Shown here piece after piece: positions 46,625-64,000 of a DNA stretch of 64,000 nucleotides. The notes beneath the pieces were generated by a model. It saw only the letters and a list, made by a program, of their open reading frames with translations. It did not search any database and was not told the origin of the DNA. A program made the translations under genes and the position numbers. How positions within the stretch are numbered: position 1 is the stretch's first letter; every line of letters starts with the position of its first letter. Origin of the DNA: Rosa chinensis (taxonomy: Eukaryota; Streptophyta; Magnoliopsida; Rosales; Rosaceae); NCBI RefSeq assembly GCF_002994745.2, contig NC_037094.1, positions 830,001 to 894,000 of the forward strand, read 5' to 3'.

Positions 46625-49361
46625 ACACACCATTTTGGTTTTATCTTTTGTTTTTGCCTTGTCAATTTTATGTTGAACACCAAAGTTATCGGTGAGACTC
46701 AGTTTTTGCTTTCAATCGAGATTAGCTTTTTAGACTGCATGCATCTCTTAGTGGTCTTGTCTGAAATTGATCTGTTGACACATACCCCTGCTTATGCTAA
46801 AAGAAACAAAATTGGCTTCTAGTTATGGAAGTGCTGCTTCACATCACATGCCTTTGTAGTTATGGGCCACCCAAGTCGTTTTTGTGGCATTCAATTTCTC
46901 ACTCTCTTGGGTTGTCCAACTGCATTATTGATATAGTTGTGGTCCATTATTTAGATATTGTTCTTAACAATTTTTTCTTCTTCTTTTTTTTTCTTATAGA
47001 AATGACATTCTGATTGTAGGCTTTTTGGGTTGATCATCGTCTTAATTTCTAAAATTGAAACGTTGACTATGCACATCCAACATGCTAAGCATTTTAGATT
47101 TTGGCTGATGGATCAAGTTGTGGACCATTCCACAACAGACGGGAGACTGGAATACTTTCAATTACACTTGGTATTCTTTAGCTAGTCAAGGAAACACATA
47201 GTGAGCTCATAGCCAGCTTTCATTTCTTCAAAATCAAGTAACCTTAATCCTATAGACTAGTTCCAAAGTTGTACAGGGGTCAATTTCATGGCTGATAATC
47301 GACGCAATATGGAATTGGTTGTGGATAGAGAGAGATTAATCGTGCGAGCAGGCAAGCAATCAAAGCTATGGCGTATTTATGAATTAAACCAATTTATGAA
47401 TTAAACCACAAGATAACTGTTTCTGTGGACAGACCAACTGCATCAGATAATTACTTCTGAGGGTCTGCTTCTGATTTAATACACTAGGTTCGGTTATTTT
47501 ACACTCTTTTTGTGAATATTTAATATGTTTTATAAAATTTAGTGGTATCAGTAAAATAAAGATATTTTCGACTAAAATTAATCTTTCTAACGCACCTAAT
47601 TAAAATTGAAAGCGCTTAAATACTTACAACTTTAGCTATCAGATTCAGTGAGAAACGCGCATGTGTGTGTGTGTGTATTTGTGACGGTGAGTAAGAATTG
47701 TTGATAAGAAGAGCCGACATATATAAAAGGCTTAGCAACATGAATATTAGCTTTAAAGGCTAAGTGATTACGGCCTTTAACGTAAATCATGATTAGTTGT
47801 AAGTACATGCCTATTACCCGCAAGAAAGTGCATTTACATATTCTCACCTAAAATTAAACATATCTTTTGAACCCTTAAATTGATTAGCACCTACTGGCTC
47901 TTAATTAATCAGATTCTAGTGTTGCTCTATGATTCATATCTCTTTTTCTTGTTTCTACAGTCGATGGCATATTTTATATGAATGCGTGGAATCCCACCAC
48001 CACCACCTTAATTTCATTGAAAGTGTTTGTTTAGTTCATTACTGGTTATGTAAATGGTCCTACTCCATGATTTACAGCTCTTATGGTCTCTGTTTGGTAA
48101 GGTCAATAGACTAACATGCAATAATTGTCTTTGATATTTTTTACTATATAGTTTATATGAGTCCTTTGATGAACGCAGCATCCAACGCCATAGATTTCTC
48201 AGATGATTAATGGCGCTTTACATCACATGATCAATTAAGAAAGAAGCTTCCTTGCAAACGAGATCAAGTATTACAGTAATTCGAAGTATGTCATACTTCG
48301 AAATTCTTCATTGTTCGTTTATCATAAAAATTCAACTGTGAAGAGGAAAAATAAATTGTCCTGTCTTGATTAATTTTTTCACAACTTTACCTTTATAATG
48401 GTAATCTACTCACTCGGAGTTAGGCTACATATATATTCCAACTGTCTCTATCTTTACCTTTTAAATCATTTTCATATGAAGAGTAAATAATTTCATTGCC
48501 TGTGAAATGAAAAATTAAAATTTAAACAAGTTAAAAAAAAAAACTAATCAACGGCTACTTTCAATTAATTATTTGGCTTACAGAGACAACTCTAATTATC
48601 TTGTATCCATATAGTATCATATTAATTCATGTGGTCTACGGTCTACCTACAAGTTTTAATTAAGGTTGCTAAGAATTAGATTACATAATTGAGTTTGGTA
48701 GATATACGGTCTTAATCACAAAATTAAATTATTTCAATTAGAAAGTATATATTTTAAAAAAATACATATATCTTGTAACGTGGTGGACCAGCCTAAGACA
48801 TAGGTCCCACCCAAGGTTTGCTAAAGACACCTCAGCAAGCTATGAGTCCTTCCAACGGTAGGATGCGTCGGTGGGTGACCTTATCTTGTCAATACATCGG
48901 ACGGCTCACAGTGCATGATCCGTTGACCAATTATAACCATAGTCAAGAAAAGCCTTAACTTGTTGCCATGTATATTGGATTTAATTGGCAATTTTTAGCA
49001 TCATTCTGTTATGAGCAAAACCATAATTAGCATACTTCTAATTTGAAAATGGCAAAAATTTAAGAAAAATCTAAGAATTTTTAGTGTTAATTAACAACAT
49101 GAATTTGACCTCCCTACCAAAAATGTGGAGTTGAATAAAAAGCTAAGACGTGCTACTAATTATCTTAGCTAAATTAGCAATTTTGAACTGATTGACTTAG
49201 ATTATGGATATATTAGCTTAACTTAAACATGATTATAATCTATTGATTTTGGTGAATATATATATATATATATATATATATACCCAATTAATTATTACTA
49301 CAGTTCCTTCTTGATTAGCCTTGAAGCTTAGTTTTTGGTCATGTTCAAATGAAGAGGACTA
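46625..49361. other. Gene-free AT-rich interval
   Basis: eL42 3' UTR to about 46720, then AT-rich DNA with a (GT)n run at 47660-47678 and a (TA)n run at 49257-49283. No gene or element could be supported. Confidence 0.5.
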
Positions 49362-49370
49362 CACTGGTAG

Positions 49371-49503
49371 CAAAAATTCTAATATGGACCAAGGTGTAGG
49401 TAGACCATAGGCAAAATGGAGGGTAAAATGGGGTATTTGGGTGATATAATAACTGATTTTTTGCCTTGGTGTAGGTAGACCTTGGTCCATAGAAGACTCT
49501 TTG
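49371..49503. mobile_element. 133-bp MITE with perfect 9-bp target duplication
   Basis: Flanks CACTGGTAG are identical (49362-49370 and 49504-49512). Left end CAAAAATTCTAATATGGACC and the inverted right end CAAAGAGTCTTCTATGGACC match at most positions and continue AAGG. GGTGTAGGTAGACC occurs in the same orientation next to each end. The 9-bp duplication suggests the Mutator superfamily. Confidence 0.8.
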
Positions 49504-49512
49504 CACTGGTAG

Positions 49513-50920
49513 TTGTATAAGTTATAACAAGATCCCGTTATTAACCTTGCTTATAATATGCCCGGGAATTAAAAAAGAAACACTCAAAAATTAACTTAAT
49601 CTTGATTATCACTTAAGCAATTTTGTTTTGGTTCTTGAAAAAGTAAGTGGCTTTTGAAAGTGGACAAAGATGTTGGTAATTGAACCACCAAAATGACAAA
49701 ATGCCCTTTATTGCCTGAAAATTAGGATGAAAAAGTATTTTTCAAGTGTCAAGACAGAAAAACAGTGTTCAAGCATCCCAAAGAGGTTATGTTATGGTAC
49801 TTAAGTATTTGGAAATTCATTATTTAAATAAAAAACAATTATTATTTTCTAGTTTTTTTAGGACCTTACTACTCTCTAAATGACTAAAAATCTCATATAT
49901 TTTGTTAATTGAAATGCCAAGTGGTGACATGCCACCTATCTAAACAGCTTGGCACAAGCTGTGTGTACCTCCAATGAATAATTAGGGTCACTATAGTTGT
50001 AATAATTAAACAACATTATAATAAAATGCCCATTTGGGTCTTAAAATATTCTGTCATGCTCTCTTTCATCCCTCCTTCCAAAAGAAAAGAATCACTTTTC
50101 ATAAATCCCACCCCAAAAAAAAGAAAAAAAGAAAAATTTAAGTCACTGCTTTATCCAATATCCCATGAATTATTACCAGTAGGATTACTCATCAGCTTGA
50201 AGCAAACAATGATTTTAACAAAGAAAGATATAAAATTTACCACAAAATAAGGAAGATGTTAAAGACAATGGAAGAGGTATAGAGCCAAGTGTCAAAGAAA
50301 AAGACACAAAATGAAAGGAATCCAATAACACAAAAGCCATTGCTTCAATAAATACAAAAATACATACTTACCTTAAATATCAAATCAAAACCCATCTAAC
50401 AGTCACTTCAATTTCATATATAGAAAAAAAAATTATATCCAGTAAAAAGAGAGAGGAAACCAAAAAAAAAAAAAAGCAAAAAGAAGAAAGGCTGTTTTGA
50501 CTACTGTTATCCAATTGAGTATCCACCAGGTCACCCCACTTCTCTCTCTCTCTCTGTGAACAGCTAGGGTTTCTTTCTTTCTTTCTCTCCTTTTGCTTTG
50601 TCACTTCTTCCTTATTTAGTCCCACTGTATACTCTATTTACCTCACAGCCTGGACACCCCACTTTCTCTCTCTAGAAAACCAGTAGAGAGAGAGAGAGAG
50701 AGAACAGCCACAAAAAGGGCCAAAAAGCAAAGAGCAAATGCAGGTCCCCAAACACCCACACTAGTACTTTCTACTGCTACTTCCCTCTTCTCTTCTTCCC
50801 AAACCAACAAAAATGGATGAGCTTTGAAGCAAATTAAACAAAGCAAGAGCAAGAACAACCCAACTCAACTCCCATTCCACCAGTGCCTGTTCTGTTCTGT
50901 TCTGTTCTTTCTCCACCATA
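49513..50920 (+). promoter_or_regulatory. Spacer and LRR receptor kinase upstream region
   Basis: AT-rich to about 50500, then CT/GA microsatellites (50541-50555, 50687-50701) and a TCTGT pentamer run just before the start codon (50888-50906). Such purine/pyrimidine tracts are common in plant leaders. No TATA element stands out and no other gene was seen. Confidence 0.45.
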
Positions 50921-53468
50921 ATGCATTCCCATTATCAAAGGCAGAGTCTTTTTCACCTCTGCTTTTTCTCCATAGTACTAGTTTTGCTTCCATTAGCAAC
51001 ACCAGATCTGAGCTCCGACCGCGCCGCCCTTCTCGCTCTCCGCTCCGCCGTCGGAGGCCGGACCCTCCTCTGGGACGTGACCCGGCCCAGCCCATGTTCC
51101 TGGGCCGGGGTCAATTGCGAGGACAACCGCGTCACTGTGCTTCGTCTCCCTGGTGTGGCTCTCCACGGCACCATTCCCACTGGCATTTTCGGAAACTTGA
51201 CCGGCCTTCGCACTCTCAGTCTTCGTCTCAATGCTCTCACCGGTCCTCTCCCGTCAGATCTCTCCGCCTGCGTTACCCTTCGTAACCTCTACTTGCAGGG
51301 CAACTTGTTCTCCGGCGAAATCCCCGAGTTTCTGTACAGCTTGCATGACTTGGTCCGGCTCAACTTGGCCTCCAACAACTTCTCCGGCGAGATCTCACCC
51401 TCTTTCAACAATCTGACAAGGATAAGGACACTGTACCTCGAAAACAACAAGCTTTCCGGGTCCGTTCCGGCTTTGGACCTCCCCAAGCTCGAGCAGTTCA
51501 ACATTTCGAACAATTTGCTAACCGGGTCTATTCCGACCAAGTTACGTTCTTACAAATCGAGCTCGTTTCTGGGCAACTCACTGTGTGGAGGACCTCTCGG
51601 TGCTTGTCCAGGTGAGGCGGATAATGGAGACTTCAATATCGACGGTAGCAAGAAGAAGAAAAAGCTCTCCGGTGGAGCTATTGCCGGTATTGTGATTGGA
51701 TCTGTGGTTGCTTTTGTTGTGATCGTTGCGATTTTGTTCCTTCTCTGCCGGCAGAAGAGCAGCAAGAAGACCAGCTCGGTCGACATTGCCAGGACAGTGA
51801 AGCACCCGGAGGTCGAGATTCCCGGCGAGAAGCTGCCGGAGCTGGAGAGCGGAGGTGGTTACGGAAATGGGTACTCGGTGGGAGCGGCGGCCGCGGCGGC
51901 GATGGTGGGGAATGGGAAGAGTGAAGCTGCTAATGCTAGTGGTGGTGCTGCTGCTGGAGCTAAGAAGTTGATCTTTTTCGGAAATGGGCCCAGGGTGTTT
52001 GATCTGGAGGACTTGTTGAGAGCCTCGGCGGAGGTTTTGGGGAAGGGGACGTTTGGGACGGCGTACAAGGCGGTTTTGGAGGCCGGGACGGTGGTGGCGG
52101 TGAAGAGGCTCAAGGATGTGACCATTACAGAGAAGGAGTTTAAGGAAAAGATTGAATCTGTGGGAGCTATGGATCATGAGAGTTTGGTTCCTTTGAGAGC
52201 TTATTATTTCAGCAGAGATGAGAAGCTTCTTGTCTATGATTACATGCCCATGGGAAGCTTATCTGCGCTTTTGCATGGTGAGATTTTCTGCTTCATTTAT
52301 TGGGTTTGCATATTACTCTGCCTTTTCAGTTCTGGTAGTGATTACCTTATTTCTTTGACCTGCATTTCGGATGATGTTGGTTTTGATTTTTGTCAGATTT
52401 CTTCAATTTTTTGGTCACTTTTTTCCTTTCTTTTTCTTAAATTTGCGAGGAAAGTTTGTAATTATTTCATGCTTCATCTCCACAAACGCTTCTCAAGTTT
52501 GAAAGAATGGATCTTTACTCAAAACTATTCAAAATCAATTAAAGCAGCACTTATTTTCTTAATTTCAGTATTATTTGTACTGTGGTTTGCAAAGATCCAA
52601 TCGTTTTGTTGTCTGTGACTCTGTATGGGCTCTTTGTATGAGATATTCTTGACTTTGCTGTGATTTCAAAATCTTCAGTTCTTAACTGATGGTCAATTTC
52701 ATTTGAATTTGAGTCTTTTTCCCCAGTAAAATCTTTTAACTTCTAACTTTTCATCAATGGCTGTGACAGATACATACTTTCAAACCCATAATACCACTTG
52801 AAAGAACTTTATCTTTACTATCGTCTCGTCTTCTATTTTACATTGCAGGAAACAAAGGAGCAGGTAGAACTCCACTGAACTGGGAAATCAGGTCCAGCAT
52901 TGCCCTTGGAGCTGCCCGTGGAATTGAATACCTACATTCTCAAGGCCCCAATGTCTCTCACGGAAACATAAAGTCATCCAACATCCTGCTTACAAAATCC
53001 TATGAAGGTCGGGTGTCTGATTTCGGCTTAGCACACCTTGTTGGACCCTCTTCTACTCCCAACAGAGTTGCTGGCTACCGAGCACCAGAGGTGACTGATC
53101 CTCGCAAGGTTTCACAGAAGGCCGATGTTTACAGCTTTGGGGTACTGCTCTTGGAGCTACTCACCGGGAAGCCCCCAACCCATGCTCTCTTGAATGAGGA
53201 AGGAGTTGACCTTCCAAGGTGGGTTCAGTCTATAGTTAAAGAAGAGTGGACTTCTGAGGTTTTCGATCTTGAGCTTCTGAGGTACCAGAACGTCGAGGAG
53301 GAGATGGTTCAGCTATTGCAACTTGCGATAGATTGTTCAGCACAGTATCCTGATAAACGCCCTTCAATATCCGAAGTGACAAGGCGCATTGAGGAGCTAC
53401 GCCATTCTACATTGCGGGAAGATCAGCCCAATGCTGTCCATGATATTGATGATGGGTCTTCCCGATGA
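50921..53468 (+). CDS. RLK902: LRR receptor-like pseudokinase (RLK902/RKL1 type)
   Basis: Plasma-membrane LRR receptor-like kinase, subfamily III. Relatives RLK902 and RKL1 act in defence and development and are classed as probably inactive kinases. Two exons, 50921-52277 and 52849-53468, joined within a Gly codon, give 658 aa. Signal peptide 1 to about 28; cysteine pair CSWAGVNC (59-66); about five LRRs (70-205); LCGGPLGAC (221-229); lysine-rich KKKKK then a membrane helix (about 253-276); Ala/Gly-rich juxtamembrane stretch (310-347). Kinase-like domain: [11 protein letters not shown] (372-382) and K395 of VAVK present, DFG 510-512 present, but the catalytic-loop HRD is H490-G491-N492, so the catalytic Asp is missing. 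The C-terminus is short. Symbol by similarity and synteny with At3g17840. Confidence 0.94.
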
Positions 53469-54818
53469 GTTGATCTGTACCCCTCACCTCGACCATTTTC
53501 CTTCATTGATTTGTAGTACAATATCTGCTTTCTTGTGCCCATACTTTTGCTTGTTAAGTTTCTTGTTCTTCTTGCATGTTAAATTCTGGGTCTCATCTTA
53601 CCTTCATTAGGAGCCAACTGTTATTTTTTTTACCCCCTCTCTTTTATTTGTCAATGTACTAGTTTTTGCCTTTTGATTAATACACTTTTGGGGTGGATAT
53701 CTGTTCCATTAGTTGTTGGTGGGTGATGGTTGCTGTAATTATTACTTCACCTTTTGCCTCTTGCCTTTATTGGTTACACAACTCCTGAGCTATTGAAATT
53801 GAGATGTTTTCAGTTGCCCCTCATATGTTAGTTGTGATGTCTGTTCATCATGTGAATGCCCCCACTTATCTTTGTTGCAAAACATTCAAATATGCATCAA
53901 ACTTGGTGAGAATTTATGATTGAAGCAAAGCTCTAATGTTTTCCATCAAAATTTTGAAAACAATATTCCAACTACCAACTTGAAAACAAAGCTTAAATAT
54001 CATGCTTGCAAGTCAAAATCACAAAACTGCAGATGGGTCTCTGACTCTGCATGGGTTTCTGATAGAAGATGATGCCCAGAATTCAAAACTAGAGTGCAAG
54101 TTCTGTGATGATGAAGAAGAAGAAAGCTTTTCTATGGTGGACCAAACTGTTCCATTTAAGTAGTGTGAAAAGTGAGCGCGACAGTCTGATGCACTGAGAG
54201 TGGTCCTAGAATTATGGTTCAAATTTGTTGGTATCCAAAAGCCTCTGGGATTTAAAATTAGTAGGAAAGAAAGAAAATGATAGAAAACAAATTTGGAGTT
54301 TCTCTTTTCCAATATGGGATTGTTTTTGTCCTCGCTGGTTCTGTCATATTCTGCCGTTATGTAAAATCGAAATGCTTCTGGACCAGAAAGGGATGGATAC
54401 AAATATACAATACAAAAAAATTGAATGATTGGATGATACAACATTGGACATCATGCACATGCGATTTGAGAGGAGATTCGTGATGGAACTTAACCAAGTT
54501 TAATTTCATCTGTAATTCTTGTGGCAAAGATAGTGAAATGAATGATCTTAATACTAAACATCTAATAATTTTTTTGCCGATGATATCTCGTCAATGAAAA
54601 GTCATTTCTCTAATTAAATGGATACCGATGATATCTCGTCAATGAAAAGTCATTTCTCTAATTAAATGGATACGTTCAATTTAACGCACTTGCAGTATTG
54701 ATGTTCCCGACATTAAACCATTGGTGAAAACCATACTCACTAGTTACATTTCTATTATTTTAATTTTAATTTTAAATTTTGATTGAACAATCATTAATTA
54801 TATCTTACGATATTTAAA
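53469..54818. other. RLK 3' UTR and spacer
   Basis: 3' UTR to about 53700, then non-coding AT-rich DNA that includes a 48-bp tandem duplication. No gene supported. Confidence 0.5.
54577..54672. repeat. Exact 48-bp tandem duplication
   Basis: CCGATGATATCTCGTCAATG begins at 54577 and 54625, and both units end TAATTAAATGGATA. They appear identical, so the event is recent. Confidence 0.92.
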
Positions 54819-55187
54819 GGAGAATATCACAAATGGTGACTTAATTTTTACATATTCGACACTTTGGTCACTCACCTGTTAAATATATTACTTTGATCAC
54901 TCAACTTTAACTCTGTTATTCACTTTAGTCACTTCTTTAATTTTTTTCATTAAAAAAAATTTATTTGCCACAATATTAATGACATTTTCGTCCAACCAAT
55001 TAGGAAAAATTGAGAAATATATATTAAAATGATTAGGAGAAGTGATCAAAGTGAGATAAAATACCCCTTAGGGTGACTAAAATGATTAACAGTGTAATAG
55101 TTGAGTGACCAAAATAATATATTTGAAACTTGAGTGACTAAAGTGTCAAATGAGTCATAGTTGAGTGACTATTTGTAAAATTATCTC
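54819..55187. mobile_element. Fold-back MITE, same family as 33598-33853
   Basis: Shares CACTTTGGTCACTCA-type sequence and the right half GAGTGACTAAAGTGTCAAAT, GAGTCATAGTTGAGTGACTA with the copy at 33598, around a more diverged centre. Ends GGAGAATATCAC and TGTAAAATTATCTC. No clean target duplication remains, so the insertion is older or rearranged. Confidence 0.75.
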
Positions 55188-55776
55188 TACACTTAATCAT
55201 TTACCTACTTGATTTAAATTAGAGGTATGGAACTATGCCTTTCTCGCAATTCGTTAGTAAAGTCATTCCCTTAATTAGTTAATTGTCAGAAGATTATAGC
55301 AGCCACTGAAAAATAAAAGTAGATAATAACTCGCCAGCTTTCGAATTACAACTTTCACTGAAACAATTTACATCAGGTTAAAAATTGAGTAAAGACAGCG
55401 ATTGGAACAGGAACGAACTTGTTGACGTTGCTATGGACCATTAATTAAATAATTAGATTACATTAACGTCTCAAGGCACACAGAAAAAAGGTTCTAACGG
55501 TAACCTTGACACCCCAGTGTGTGGACATGTTTTTACCTATAAGTATGAGGGAGGAGGATCACATCCAAAATCAGTTTCAGCATATATCCAAACTCAGATT
55601 GCTTAACTGCACATTATATAAATAAATAAATAAATAAAAGGAAAACCATAATTTCTTTGATCATATATGTACAGGGTATACAAACAACAAAGAGAAGCTC
55701 AGGGCACAAAAATGCCCCCCGAATCAATGTAATAACAAAACCCCAATCTCAGCTTTTACCGAGTAGGGAGCAGAGG
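55188..55776 (-). other. Spacer and probable 3' UTR of the IREH1-like gene
   Basis: No gene seen. The stretch from about 55600 to 55776, next to the minus-strand stop codon, is the likely 3' UTR of the kinase gene. Confidence 0.45.

Positions 55777-64000
<8,224 letters not shown>

Noticed and set aside
51578..52177. 199-codon minus-strand frame antisense to the receptor kinase.
   Set aside because: It is opposite a well-supported coding exon, and its Arg/Ser/His-rich composition is a by-product of that GC-rich exon.

Overview
The window is nuclear DNA from a flowering plant, very probably a eudicot. Genes are split by many GT-AG introns, non-coding DNA is AT-rich, cytosolic, plastid-targeted and receptor-type plant proteins are encoded, and the gaps hold typical plant transposons (MULE, hAT, PIF/Harbinger-like, LINE tails, SINEs). 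I cannot fix the family or species from sequence alone.

Layout. 1-1259 (-): 5' part of a KUP/HAK/KT potassium transporter that runs off the left edge. 2306-5965 (-): a large, single-coding-exon NF-X1-type zinc-finger protein (NFXL1-like). 6747-6813: a 5' fragment of U2 snRNA between 16-bp direct repeats. 6885-8794: a fold-back Mutator-like element with about 620-bp inverted arms, a 10-bp target duplication and a captured TCP transcription-factor fragment in its loop. 10128-12054 (+): cytosolic glutamine synthetase, nine exons, 356 aa. 14844-15086 (-): a small conserved-looking plant protein. 17555-20439: a non-autonomous hAT-like element filled with five copies of a 520-560 bp tandem repeat. 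27172-28281 (+): a Nudix hydrolase. 29445-31381: a PIF/Harbinger-like element with a broken Myb/SANT ORF. 31830-33022: a LINE-like retro-insertion with a 17-bp target duplication. 37290-37596 (-): a GT47 exostosin pseudogene. 38427-40262 (+): a CDCA7-type zinc-finger protein. 41382-45001 (+): a plastid-type DnaJ. 45510-46624 (+): ribosomal protein eL42. 50921-53468 (+): an LRR receptor pseudokinase of the RLK902/RKL1 type. 55777-64000 (-): an IREH1-like AGC kinase, open at its 5' end.

The order glutamine synthetase - DnaJ - RLK902-like - IREH1-like matches, as I recall it, the Arabidopsis run At3g17820-At3g17850. The block is therefore probably ancestral, with the Nudix, CDCA7 and eL42 genes and many transposons now lying between its members. 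The genes are independent housekeeping, transport, signalling and chromatin genes; there is no operon or obvious shared pathway.

Exon boundaries were deduced by hand from reading-frame continuity, GT/AG signals and family similarity. Products are assigned from recognised motifs, not from a database search.
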